A stretch of 64,000 bases of DNA from positions 1 to 64,000 of the forward strand of contig VGTG01000002.1 of assembly GCA_016874795.1 (NCBI GenBank), written 5' to 3'. Below, one piece after another: positions 35,872 through 44,665 of the stretch (its first letter is position 1; every line of letters starts with the position of its first letter). Made by a program: the position numbers and the translations under genes. The stretch is from Deltaproteobacteria bacterium (GTDB lineage: Bacteria; Desulfobacterota; Binatia; UBA12015). A model generated the notes under the pieces. The model made no database searches, was not told the origin of the DNA, and saw only the letters and a list, made by a program, of their open reading frames with translations.

Positions 35872-37119
35872 ATGCGAAGCGCACCGATGTACGAGACGGA
35901 AACGGCAGAGCACCCCGAGTGGGGTGATACCGTAAGCGACGAGCCGGCGCAGGCAGGCTCGCCCTCCGCCGAAGAGCTCGGCGAGATCGAGGAAGAGGCT
36001 TCTACCTCGAGCTCCTCGACGAAGAGCTCCTCGACGGCCGGCGAGGAGCCGCTGATCGGCGACCTCGACGTGCTGGGCCGGTTCTATGCCGATCTGGCGA
36101 AGACGCCGCTCCTCGATCGCGAGGCGGAGCGTACGCTGACGACGGAGATCAGCCAGGCGCGCGATTCGGTCGTGCGCTGGCTGCGCCGCAACCCGCGCAT
36201 CGTCAACGTCACGCTGACCGAGCGCGGTCGCGGTGTGATCCGTCCGACCGAGGAGTTCCGCGAGCGCGAGATTCTTCTCGTCGCCGATCGCGCCCGGAAG
36301 CTCGCTCGTAGCCCCGCGAAGCTCCGCAAGCTGCGCCTGACGCGCGAGCGCGTGAGCCGTTTCGCACGCGAGCTCGACATTCGCCTCGACGCCTACCGCA
36401 GCGCGCGCGACTCCATGCTGCGTGCGAACCTTCGCCTGGTGGCGGCGATCGCCCGCAAGCATGCGCGCCGCGGACTGCCGCTGCCCGACCTGATCCAGGA
36501 GGGCACGCTCGGTCTTCTGCGCGCGGTAGAGAAGTTCGACCCGGCAAAGGACATCAAGTTCTCGACGTACGCCGTCTGGTGGATCTGGCAGTACATCGCC
36601 CGCTCGATCGACAACGACCGCTCGGTGGTGCGCACGCCGGTGCACTGGCACGAGCTGCGCCGCAAGGTCGGGCGCCTGTCGCAGGCGCTGGAGAGCAAGC
36701 TCCATCGCGCTCCCTCGAAGGACGAGATCATCGAGGCCGGCGGCATCGACCAGAACCAGCTCGAGATGATGGCCGAGCCCGCGCACGTGCTGTCGCTCGA
36801 CATGGAGCTCGGCCACGACGACGACCGCACGCTGGCCGAGGTGATCCCCGATGAGCAGGGCGATCGTCCGGAGGCGCGCAGCCTCTCGGGCGACCTTTCG
36901 CGCCACCTCGAGGACGTGCTCACCGAGCTTCCCGATCGCGAGCAGGCGATCATCCGCCTGCGCTTCGGGCTCGACGACGACCAGGTCGAGACGCTCGAAG
37001 AGATCGGCGTACGCTATGGCGTGAGCCGCGAGCGCATCCGTCAGCTCGAGGCGAAGGCGCTGACGCGTCTCCGCGACCTTTGCGGCAACGCGGGGCTCGA
37101 GTCCTTCCTCGAAGTCTGA
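35872..37119 (+). CDS. sigma-70 family RNA polymerase sigma factor (group 1/2)
   Basis: 415 residues. An acidic Ser-rich N-terminus (1-60) contains a tandem repeat encoding SSSTKSSSTAGEE and replaces region 1.1. Region 1.2 begins DVLGRFYADLAKTPLLDREAERTL, region 2 is NLRLVAAIARKHARRGLPLPDLIQEGTLGLLRAVEKFDPAKDIKFSTYAVWWIWQYI, region 3 follows, and region 4 ends VSRERIRQLEAKALTRLRDL. The length and absent 1.1 region point to a group 2 (RpoS-like) or RpoD-paralogue factor, not the housekeeping sigma, which is likely elsewhere. An insertion between 1.2 and 2 (RNPRIVNVTLTERGRGVI) is unusual. GGGAG precedes the ATG. Confidence 0.92.
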   Translation: MRSAPMYETETAEHPEWGDTVSDEPAQAGSPSAEELGEIEEEASTSSSSTKSSSTAGEEPLIGDLDVLGRFYADLAKTPLLDREAERTLTTEISQARDSVVRWLRRNPRIVNVTLTERGRGVIRPTEEFREREILLVADRARKLARSPAKLRKLRLTRERVSRFARELDIRLDAYRSARDSMLRANLRLVAAIARKHARRGLPLPDLIQEGTLGLLRAVEKFDPAKDIKFSTYAVWWIWQYIARSIDNDRSVVRTPVHWHELRRKVGRLSQALESKLHRAPSKDEIIEAGGIDQNQLEMMAEPAHVLSLDMELGHDDDRTLAEVIPDEQGDRPEARSLSGDLSRHLEDVLTELPDREQAIIRLRFGLDDDQVETLEEIGVRYGVSRERIRQLEAKALTRLRDLCGNAGLESFLEV

Positions 37120-37138
37120 TCCGGCCGGGTAGCGGTCG

Positions 37139-38758
37139 CTAGCGCGGCCGCTGCCCCGTCCGATAGACGCGGTAGTCGAGCGCCGGGAAGAGATTGTCCC
37201 GGGCTTCGAGCTCGGCGAGCCACGTGTCGTCGAGGCTGCGGCTCTCGAGGTCGTCCGCGATGCGGGCGAACGACGCGAGGTGCCCGCGTACGCGCTGCAC
37301 CGCGTAGTCGACGGCCGTCTGCTGCGACATCATGAACGGCCAATCGCTCGCTTGCGCGAGCAGCAGCTCGCGCGCCGCCTGGTTCAGCGCGCGTAGCTCG
37401 AGCCCGCGCGGCTCCGCATGAGAAGACGCGAGCGCGCACATCCGATCACCCGCGTCGTGCAGCGGCGGGTAGATCCAGTCGTTCGCCCCGTTCAGCCAGA
37501 CCCGGTGATAGCCTCCCTCGCCCCAGCTCGACGCGCCAGGAAGGCCCGTCGCTTCGGGCGGCGAGTCGGTGAGCACGTCGCTGGGTGTGGCGAGCGCGAT
37601 GAGGCTCTGGTCGTACGCGAGCTTACGGACGAGGAGGTCGAGCCACTGGGGGCCCTCGAACCACCAGTGGCCGAACAGCTCGGCATCGTAGGCGGCGACG
37701 GGGCTCGGCGCCCGGCTCGCATCACGACGTCCGAGGCGACCCGTGCAGTGCGCCACGAAGTTGCTCGCGTGCGCGCTCGCCTTCGCGCGGGCGCGGAGCG
37801 GATCGTACGGCTCCTTCGCGAGGCCGGCACCGGTGATGCGATGATACTTGATTCCGGTCGTGACGCGTTCGCCCGTCGGCGCGATGATGGTGCGCACGAG
37901 ATCGAGGTCGAGATCGAAGCCCACGTCGCGATGGAAGTCGCGGTAGTCCGGATCCGCAGGGTAGCCCTCGCGCTCGCTCCACACGCGCCGCGCCATCTCC
38001 GCATCGCGCGCAAAGGCCGCGATGCCGGCCGGCGTTCGCAACGGCGCGTCGAGATCGAGAATCGGCCGCGGCTGGGCGAGCCCGAACGCGTGCCCTTCGA
38101 GGATCGTCCAGCGCACGCCGCACTCCGCGAGGATCTCGTCGAGATCGGGCGTGAACCCGCACTCCGGCAGCCACAGCCCCTCGGGATCCCACCCGAACAG
38201 GCGGCGGTACTCGTCCATGCCGACGCGAATCTGCGCGCGCACCGCGGTGGGATGGACGAGGAGTGGAAGATACGCGTGCGTCGCCGGACACGCGACGAGC
38301 TCGAGGACGCCGGATTCGGCGAGGCTGCGGAAGGCGGGCAGGAGGTTGCCCTCGTAGCGATCGCAGAAGGACCGCCGCGCGCCGCGCAAGCTTTCGCGGT
38401 AGAGTCGCGCGACCCTCTGAAGATCCTCCTCGCCGCGCAGCCTTCGCACCTCCGCGTCGCTGAAGGTGATCAGCCGATCGAGGTGGCGGACGTAGCGGCC
38501 CTGCAGCAGCGGATCGACGAGCATTGCCAGAAGCGTCGGGCTCATCGAGAGCGCGAGTCGGCAGGGGACGTCCTCGCGCGCGACGCCCTCGAGGACGTTC
38601 AGCAGCGGCAGGTAGGTCTCCGTGATCGCTTCGAAGAGCCAGCGCTCCTCGAGAAAGTCCGGATACTCGGGATGCCGCACCCACGGGAGGTGTGCGTGAA
38701 GCACGAGAAGGAGGTGGCCGGTCGGGGCGGCCGCCCGATGCGCCGGTGACGTGTCCAC
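37139..38758 (-). CDS. glycoside hydrolase family 57, 1,4-alpha-glucan branching enzyme-like
   Basis: 539 residues. The GH57 catalytic barrel starts LLVLHAHLPWVRHPEYPDFLEERWLFEAITETYLPLL; the nucleophile Glu lies in GLWLPECGFTPDLDEIL, the acid/base Asp in AAYDAELFGHWWFEGPQWLD, and the C-terminal helical domain follows. The pattern matches the GH57 alpha-glucan branching enzymes and DUF1957 proteins. It would transfer alpha-1,4 chains to alpha-1,6 branches in glycogen. GTG start, immediately after the DUF4912 stop; no ATG is available. Last gene of a four-gene operon; DUF4912 proteins are recurrent neighbours. Confidence 0.9.
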   Translation of the reverse strand: MDTSPAHRAAAPTGHLLLVLHAHLPWVRHPEYPDFLEERWLFEAITETYLPLLNVLEGVAREDVPCRLALSMSPTLLAMLVDPLLQGRYVRHLDRLITFSDAEVRRLRGEEDLQRVARLYRESLRGARRSFCDRYEGNLLPAFRSLAESGVLELVACPATHAYLPLLVHPTAVRAQIRVGMDEYRRLFGWDPEGLWLPECGFTPDLDEILAECGVRWTILEGHAFGLAQPRPILDLDAPLRTPAGIAAFARDAEMARRVWSEREGYPADPDYRDFHRDVGFDLDLDLVRTIIAPTGERVTTGIKYHRITGAGLAKEPYDPLRARAKASAHASNFVAHCTGRLGRRDASRAPSPVAAYDAELFGHWWFEGPQWLDLLVRKLAYDQSLIALATPSDVLTDSPPEATGLPGASSWGEGGYHRVWLNGANDWIYPPLHDAGDRMCALASSHAEPRGLELRALNQAARELLLAQASDWPFMMSQQTAVDYAVQRVRGHLASFARIADDLESRSLDDTWLAELEARDNLFPALDYRVYRTGQRPR

Positions 38759-39598
38759 TCAGGACGAGGAGCGACGTTCCGTCGACGAGGCCAGGCGCCG
38801 GCGAGCTTCGGCATCCGACCACTCGGCGGACGAAGGAGGCGTGACGCGGGACTCGGTGACCATCCCGGTCCACGGAAGCACCCGGAGCGACGGAGCGGCG
38901 AGCTCCCGGTGGACAGGAGCGTCGACGCCTGCGTCGCCCCGAGCGGGCGAGGGGAGTGGCAGCGGCTCGGGCGTCCGCACGGCGACGACCGGACAGAGAG
39001 TCGCGAACCGGTCGCCGGCCTCGATGCCGAGCGCGACTTCGAGGAGGCAGCCGGCGGGAAGGTCGTCGATGTGGCGGCTCGTCGCGCGAGGCGGTACGGG
39101 GATGCGCCACTCCGCCGACGAGGAGGCGGACTGTAGCGGGCGCACGCGCAAGACTTCCTGGGTCTCCTCGCTCGGTACGGCGAGGTCCGCGAGAACCCGC
39201 TCGCGCCGTCCTTGCGAGACCTGCCAGTAGGCGAACACGCTTCCGGGAGCGCTCGCGAGGACGACGAGTCGCTCGCGATCCGCGGGGCGCGGCAAAGTCG
39301 GCGACGGCTCGAGCGTCGCTCGAGCCGATGGACGCGCGGGGGTGCTCGGAGGAGGAGCGACGCGCTCGAGCGATGGTCGCCGCCTCGTCGCGTCGCGCTC
39401 GAGGGCGATTGCGCTCCCGCCGTGATGCCGCTGCGGCTCGCCGGGAGCCGCCTCGGGCTCCTCGGGCAAAGCTCCGCCCGTCCAGTCGGGAAGGCTCCGG
39501 CACGCCTTCTCCACGGCGCCGAGCGCGGTCTCGGCGAGACTCTGCAGCAGAGTCAGCGACGAGCTCACCAGGCGCAGCGCAAGCCCCGGTAGCGACAC
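38759..39598 (-). CDS. DUF4912 domain protein linked to GH57
   Basis: 279 residues, GTG start. The N-terminal 110 residues are low-complexity, Pro/Ser/Arg-rich. The DUF4912 core follows: RERLVVLASAPGSVFAYWQVSQGRRERVLADLAVP, EEVLRV-like SEETQEVLRVRPLQ, RHIDDLPAGCLLEVALGIEAGDRFATLCPVVAVRTP. This domain usually reads as a beta-rich fold with a Trp-containing YWxv motif and travels with GH57 and glycogen enzymes; its function is unproven, perhaps glucan binding or regulation. Its stop abuts the GH57 GTG with no gap. Confidence 0.8.
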   Translation of the reverse strand: MSLPGLALRLVSSSLTLLQSLAETALGAVEKACRSLPDWTGGALPEEPEAAPGEPQRHHGGSAIALERDATRRRPSLERVAPPPSTPARPSARATLEPSPTLPRPADRERLVVLASAPGSVFAYWQVSQGRRERVLADLAVPSEETQEVLRVRPLQSASSSAEWRIPVPPRATSRHIDDLPAGCLLEVALGIEAGDRFATLCPVVAVRTPEPLPLPSPARGDAGVDAPVHRELAAPSLRVLPWTGMVTESRVTPPSSAEWSDAEARRRLASSTERRSSS

Positions 39599-39609
39599 GC
39601 CGACTCTAC

Positions 39610-41190
39610 CTAGTCGAGCGAGCCCGGCCCGTCCATGGGAGCGTCGCGGCTCCCGGCGAGATCGTCGATGGCTTCTCCGGGAAGGAGGATCACGTGGCGG
39701 TTCGGCTCGCGTCCGCGGCTGACCGAGATCAGCCCGAAGCGCTCCGCGACTGCGTGCTGGCGTCGGCGAACCGCGGCAGGATGTGCACGAAGCGCGACCG
39801 CCTGTCCTTCCTCCCGCACGGTGCGCGCCGCATCCTCGGCTTCCGCGACCGCGCTCTCGTTGCTCGGATCGCTTTCCTCGAGCTCCCGTAGGAACTCCTC
39901 GATGTGTGCGACGCTCTGGCTGCGGAGGAGGTGCACCGGCAGATCCCGGGCGATCGCGTCTTTCAGCTTCGGCGGCTGGCGGCGCGCATACGTGCGGAGC
40001 GTCAAGATCAGGTCTGCGTCCTTGGACGAGCGGGCTACCACGGCGGCGGCGCCGGTGGCGCGAATCGCGCGCGAGAGGCGCTCCTCGCCGACGGCGTACG
40101 GATAGATCCGGAGAAGCCGTCGCCGGCGCGGCACCTCGGCAGAGGAGGGCTCCGCTTCGGGGCGCTGGATCTCGATCGCGCCCGACTTCGAGCGCAGGCG
40201 GATCTCGGGTGCGATCGGGCGTCGGCGCAGCAGCGCGTCGACGACCCGCGTCACGTCGTGGTGTACCGAGAGCCGCGAGCGGTCCTGGATCTCGATCAGC
40301 ACGTCGAACGTGGGCGCTTGACGGCGCTCGAGGACCGTCTTCTGGCTCCGTCGGCGGCGCGCCTCGTCGTCGCCGAGGGTCACCGACTCGATGCCGCCGA
40401 GGAGGTCCGCGAGAGTCGGATTGCTGATCAAGTTCTCGAGCGAGTGGCCGTGTGCGGTCGCGACGAGCTGTACGCCGCGCTCCGCGATCGTCCGCGCGGC
40501 CGCCGCTTCGGCCTCGGTCCCGATCTCGTCGATGACGATCACCTCGGGCATGTGGTTCTCGACGGCCTCGATCATCACCGCGTGCTGGCGATCCGGTGAG
40601 GCGACCTGCATTCGCCGGGCGCGTCCGATCGCCGGATGTGGGATGTCGCCGTCGCCGGCAATCTCGTTCGAGGTATCGACGACGATCACACGGCGACCGA
40701 CCTCGTCGGCAAGGACGCGTGCCGCTTCGCGGAGGAGCGTCGTCTTGCCGACTCCCGGGGGGCCCAGGAGGAGCGTGCTCCGGCCGGACTCGATCAGATC
40801 ACGCACGATCTCGATCGTACCGTGTACCGCGCGACCGACCCGGCACGTCAGCCCGACGACGTCGCCCGCCCGATTGCGCAGAGCGGAGATGCGGTGGAGC
40901 GTCCGCTCGATGCCCGCGCGGTTGTCGGCCGTGAAAGCGCCGACGCGCGTGGTGGCGTGCGCCAGGTGCTCTCGCGTGACGAGTTCGTCGCCGAGCCAGA
41001 CCGTTCCGTCGGGAAACCGTGCCTCGGGCGTCCGGCCGAGATCGAGGACGACCTCGAGCAACGATTCGAGGTCCGGATGGCGCGCGAGCGCTGCGTCGAC
41101 CGCCGGTGGCAACACGGAGAGCAGGACCGCGATGTCGTCGGTCTGCGCGATCTGCTGCGGAGTGCTCGCGGGATGCCCGAAGTCCTTCAC
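39610..41190 (-). CDS. R3H-domain AAA ATPase (SpoIIIAA/Ycf45-like)
   Basis: 526 residues. The ATPase domain resembles SpoIIIAA and chloroplast Ycf45: TLLLGPPGVGKTTLLREAARVLADEVGRRVIVVDTSNEIAGDGDIPHPAIGRARRMQV, Walker B EVIVIDEIGTEAEAAAARTIAERGVQLVATAHG, and a central region of about 150 residues. At the C-terminus is an R3H motif, RRRQHAVAERFGLISVSRG, which binds single-stranded nucleic acid. The substrate and role are unknown. GTG start at 41190 (no ATG precedes the conserved part). Second gene of the operon with GH57. Confidence 0.85.
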   Translation of the reverse strand: MKDFGHPASTPQQIAQTDDIAVLLSVLPPAVDAALARHPDLESLLEVVLDLGRTPEARFPDGTVWLGDELVTREHLAHATTRVGAFTADNRAGIERTLHRISALRNRAGDVVGLTCRVGRAVHGTIEIVRDLIESGRSTLLLGPPGVGKTTLLREAARVLADEVGRRVIVVDTSNEIAGDGDIPHPAIGRARRMQVASPDRQHAVMIEAVENHMPEVIVIDEIGTEAEAAAARTIAERGVQLVATAHGHSLENLISNPTLADLLGGIESVTLGDDEARRRRSQKTVLERRQAPTFDVLIEIQDRSRLSVHHDVTRVVDALLRRRPIAPEIRLRSKSGAIEIQRPEAEPSSAEVPRRRRLLRIYPYAVGEERLSRAIRATGAAAVVARSSKDADLILTLRTYARRQPPKLKDAIARDLPVHLLRSQSVAHIEEFLRELEESDPSNESAVAEAEDAARTVREEGQAVALRAHPAAVRRRQHAVAERFGLISVSRGREPNRHVILLPGEAIDDLAGSRDAPMDGPGSLD

Positions 41191-41209
41191 GGGTTGCTGC
41201 TCCCTGGGT

Positions 41210-41479
41210 TCAGTGGCGGACCTCGAAGGACGCCTTCAGCGCGCTCAGGTGAGTGATCTGATCGCGAATCTGCACGAGGAGCCCGCGCAGGCGCTCCGCC
41301 TCGCCCACGGCCGAGGCGAGCTCGCGGGCGTCGAGCCGGCCGATCGCCTCGCGAAACTGAGAGTAGGTCCGAAACAGATCGGAAACGCCCGCGATTCCAT
41401 GCTCGGCAAGGCGACGATCGACTTCCTCCGTGAACCGGAAGATCGCCTCGGCCCGCTGAACAGCCTGCTCGACCAGCAT
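41210..41479 (-). CDS. small helical protein upstream of the R3H ATPase
   Basis: 89 residues, starting at the ATG 41479 with AAGGGCGG upstream; the 176-residue track ORF extends through a non-coding Pro/Arg-rich stretch. The sequence is nearly all helix (VEQAVQRAEAIFRFTEEVDRRLAEHGIAGVSDLFRTYSQFREAIGRLDARELASAVGEAERL) with heptad-like spacing, and ends RDQITHLSALKASFEVRH. No family recognised. 19 bases before the R3H/AAA gene and co-directional, so a partner or regulator is likely. Confidence 0.6.
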   Translation of the reverse strand: MLVEQAVQRAEAIFRFTEEVDRRLAEHGIAGVSDLFRTYSQFREAIGRLDARELASAVGEAERLRGLLVQIRDQITHLSALKASFEVRH

Positions 41480-41619
41480 CGCCGCCCTTGGCCTTATCGT
41501 ATCGCGAATCCGGGTGGTCGGGAAGGACGAGGGATGGCACTCGATTTGAGAGAGCTCCGCAATCTGGTTAGCGTGCTCTGTGAGGCGAGCCTCAGATGAA
41601 GTTGGTCCAGTGAGAGTGC

Positions 41620-43422
41620 ATGAGCGCGGGTGAGCGGCGGCCGCCGGGGGGTGGTGGTCCGTCCGATCCGTCGTCCAGCGCGCGTGGCCGGGCCGAGGGA
41701 AGGTCGGGTTTCGGCGCGACGCGCTGGGCGGAAGGCCCATACCCCACAGCGTCGAGCGACGAGGAGAGCGCGTACGAGAAGAGCGGCTTCGGCGGCTCCT
41801 CGTGGGTCTCTGCGGACCTGCCGGCCGACGACGTCGACGAGGCCTCGTCGGAGGGCTCGCAGGGACGTCGGCGCCGCGAGGCTGTGGCGCCGAAGCATCC
41901 GCGTCGCACGGTCGCGGCGCTCGGCGCTACGGCCGAAGTGATCCGCGACGAAGGGGGTGTCCCGCACGTGTTCGCGAAGCGCGAGCGGGACGCGTACGCC
42001 GCGCTCGGCTTCTGCATGGCCGAGGATCGCCTCGTGCAGATGGACGTGCACCGCCGGATCGCGTGCGGGCGAGCCGCGGAGATCCTCGGACCTTCGGCAG
42101 AGCGGCTCGATGCGCTCGTGCGGACGATCGGGATCCCCCGTCGCGCCGCGGCCGTCGGAAATCGCGTGGACGGCGCCGCGCGCGAAGCGCTCGCCGCATT
42201 CGCGGGCGGCGTGAATGCCGGCCGAGCGCATCTCGCCACGAAGGAGGCTCCGGCGCTCGGCTACGAGATCGAGCCGTGGACGGTCGCAGACTCTCTCGCG
42301 ATCGAGCTCTTCCTCGCCTGGAAGCGCGGCGTCGACGGCTGGGCGGAGAAGCTCGGCGTCGCGAGCACGTGGGCCACCGAGGGGCCGGAGCGTGCGCGCT
42401 ACGCTTCGCGCCACCGCCTCGAAGCGTTTTCTCCGGACGCGGAGAGATTGGCTCTCTGGGGTCGGATCGATCGTCGGCTCCTGGAGCTCGTGCGCGAAGC
42501 CTTTGCGAGCCTCGCTCGGACGCCCGCAGCGACGGAGAGCGCGGCGTACGTTTCTCATCTCGAGGCGCCCGACTTCCAGGTGATCGGCGTGAGCCACGTC
42601 GGCCTCCCGGGAATCGCGATCGGAAGGAACGCGCACGTCGCCTGGGCCACGAGCACGGCCGGCGTCGACGACGCCGACTGTGTCCTCGAGGAGCTCGACG
42701 GCATCGGTCACTTTCGCACCGAGGCCGGCTGGGCGAAGCTCGGTGCGCATCGCGAGCTGGTGCGCGTGCGCGAGGGCGAGTCGCGGAAGCTCGAGGTCGT
42801 CGAGACGCGAAACGGTCCCCTGGTCTCACACCTCGTGCATCAGCTCGACGGTCCGTGCGAAGGCCGTCCCGTCTCGATCGCGCTCCGCTGGGGACCGAAC
42901 GCGCTGACGACGGCGCTCGGAGGTCTCCTCGCGTTCGCGCGTGCGCGGAGCGTCGCGGATGTCGAGCGTGCCGCGCGTGCGCTCGATCGCTCGTCGGTGC
43001 CGATCGAGGTCGTCGCGATCGATGGTGCGGGCGACTCGTACGAGGTCGTCGCGGGCGCGTTTCCGGTACGAGAAGGCGCGGCGGTGTTGCCCGTGCGCGG
43101 TTGGGTCTCGGAAGCCCGTTGGTCGGCACTGGCCGGTCTCTCGACGGGACAGGCGCAAGCAGCGCCTGTCGTCGCATCCGCGACACTGCAGCGAGGAGAA
43201 GGCGAAGCGCGATCGTCGCTCGGGGTGGAGAAGCTGGGCCGTCTTCAGGCCGGGCTCGCATCGAAGAGTGCGCGCATCTCCCTCGATGTGGCGAAGCCGT
43301 GCGCGGGAAGTGAAGCCGCGAACGGCGGGCTCGTGACGGTCGAGGCCCACGTCGTCACGGAGATCGATCTCGAGCTCGGAACGAAGCCCGCGGGCGAGAT
43401 CGTCGAGCTCGTTCCCGGCTGA
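41620..43422 (+). CDS. penicillin-acylase-family homologue apparently lacking the catalytic serine segment
   Basis: 600 residues. Residues about 105-290 match the A-chain of penicillin/acyl-homoserine-lactone acylases: VIRDEGGVPHVFAKRERDAYAALGFCMAEDRLVQMDVHRRIACGRAAEILG. The B-chain signature LEAPDFQVIGVSHVGLPGIAIGRNAHVAWATSTAG follows, but the SNNW-type segment with the nucleophilic N-terminal Ser that should precede it is missing: the sequence goes from TESAAYV straight into SHLEAP. The downstream catalytic Asn (PxQN) is also not seen, and the C-terminal third is replaced. There is no signal peptide; instead ~100 residues of Ser/Glu/Gly-rich sequence. Likely a pseudoenzyme or a degraded gene, yet the frame is intact. 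ATG 41620. Confidence 0.75.
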   Translation: MSAGERRPPGGGGPSDPSSSARGRAEGRSGFGATRWAEGPYPTASSDEESAYEKSGFGGSSWVSADLPADDVDEASSEGSQGRRRREAVAPKHPRRTVAALGATAEVIRDEGGVPHVFAKRERDAYAALGFCMAEDRLVQMDVHRRIACGRAAEILGPSAERLDALVRTIGIPRRAAAVGNRVDGAAREALAAFAGGVNAGRAHLATKEAPALGYEIEPWTVADSLAIELFLAWKRGVDGWAEKLGVASTWATEGPERARYASRHRLEAFSPDAERLALWGRIDRRLLELVREAFASLARTPAATESAAYVSHLEAPDFQVIGVSHVGLPGIAIGRNAHVAWATSTAGVDDADCVLEELDGIGHFRTEAGWAKLGAHRELVRVREGESRKLEVVETRNGPLVSHLVHQLDGPCEGRPVSIALRWGPNALTTALGGLLAFARARSVADVERAARALDRSSVPIEVVAIDGAGDSYEVVAGAFPVREGAAVLPVRGWVSEARWSALAGLSTGQAQAAPVVASATLQRGEGEARSSLGVEKLGRLQAGLASKSARISLDVAKPCAGSEAANGGLVTVEAHVVTEIDLELGTKPAGEIVELVPG

Positions 43423-43441
43423 TACGAGCTCGGAGCTTCGG

Positions 43442-44665
43442 TCAGCGAAGGACGCCGGCGTCCTGGAGCGCGCGGATGCGCGCCTCGTCGTAGCGGAGAA
43501 TCTCCCGAAGGACGGCGCTCGTGTCCTGGCCGAGGCATGGAGCGGCCCGGTGCACCGCCAGCGGCGTTCCGTGGAGGCGGTACGGGATCCCGGCATGGCG
43601 ACGCACGCCGACCTCGTCATGCGGAAGCTCGACCCAGTAGCCGCGTTCGGAGAGATGCGGATCGTCGTGGAGATCGCGGGCGTCCATCACGGGGAACGCG
43701 GCGACCCCGAGCGCCTGGAGCGCTTCCGTCACGTCCTCGCGCGTCTTCTCGGCGCACCACACGCCGAGGCGACGGTCGATCTCCGCTTCGTTCGCCTTCC
43801 GTCCCACTCCACTTGCGTGCGCGCGATCGCCTTCGAGGTCGGGCAACGCGAGCCGCGCGAGGGCACGCCACTCGTCGTCGGTCGCGACCGCGATCGAGAC
43901 CCAGCGGTCCTCGCCGCGACAGCGGTAGACGCCGTGCGGTGACCAGAGCGCATCGTGGTTGCCGTCGCGCTCGGGCGCACCGGCGCCGAGCGTCTCGGCG
44001 AGGATCGCTTCGGGGAGCAGCGTCATCGTGCTCTCCCACTGCGAGAGGTCGATGAACTGCCCCTCGCCGGTGCGCCGGCGGTAGAGCAGCGCGGCGAGAA
44101 TGGCGACCGCGCCGTGCAGGCCCGCGGTCGGGTCGCCGTACGAGATGCCGACGTGCATGGGCCTCCACCCGGGGTAGCCGGTGACGGACGAGAAGCCCGA
44201 GAGAGGGACCTGGGCTGGACCATACGAAACGTAGCCGTGCTCCGGTCCCGTCGCTCCGTACCCGGACAGCGAGATGACGACGACGTCCTCGCGAAGCGCA
44301 CGACATGCCTCGTAGCCGAGGCCGAGCCTCTCCATCACGCCGGCCGCGAAGTTGTCGACGACGACGTCGCTCGTGCGCACGAGATCGCGCGCGACCTCGA
44401 GACCGGCTTCGGTGGCGAGATCCAGGGCGATGCTCCGCTTCCCCTGGTTGTACTGGTTGAAGTAGCCGGAGCGATTGACGCCCGGCTGGCCGTCGGGCCA
44501 TGGGGGCAACAGGCGCGTGACGCACGGCCGGCCCGCCGTCTCGACGCGGATCACCTCGGCGCCGAGGTGCGCGAGCTGGAGCGTGCAAAATGGACCCGCC
44601 CACACCCACGTGAAGTCGGCGACGCGAACGCCGTCGAGCGGCGGTGTGCCCGAAGTGCGGTTCAC
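43442..44665 (-). CDS. CaiB/BaiF family (class III) CoA transferase 1
   Basis: 407 residues. Class III fold: LDGVRVADFTWVWAGPFCTLQLAHLGAEVIRVE at the N-terminus, NQYNQGKRSIALDLATEAGLEVARDLVRTSDVVVDNF, ISLSGYGATGPEHGYVSYGPA, and GYWVELPHDEVG near the C-terminus. Where formyl-CoA transferase has the catalytic Asp (VSMQDAV), this protein reads FIDLSQWESTM, so Glu occupies that place. The substrate is unknown. Start GTG 44665, overlapping the stop of the sister gene by four bases; the 796-residue track ORF reads into that gene. Last of a seven-gene operon. Confidence 0.88.
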   Translation of the reverse strand: MNRTSGTPPLDGVRVADFTWVWAGPFCTLQLAHLGAEVIRVETAGRPCVTRLLPPWPDGQPGVNRSGYFNQYNQGKRSIALDLATEAGLEVARDLVRTSDVVVDNFAAGVMERLGLGYEACRALREDVVVISLSGYGATGPEHGYVSYGPAQVPLSGFSSVTGYPGWRPMHVGISYGDPTAGLHGAVAILAALLYRRRTGEGQFIDLSQWESTMTLLPEAILAETLGAGAPERDGNHDALWSPHGVYRCRGEDRWVSIAVATDDEWRALARLALPDLEGDRAHASGVGRKANEAEIDRRLGVWCAEKTREDVTEALQALGVAAFPVMDARDLHDDPHLSERGYWVELPHDEVGVRRHAGIPYRLHGTPLAVHRAAPCLGQDTSAVLREILRYDEARIRALQDAGVLR

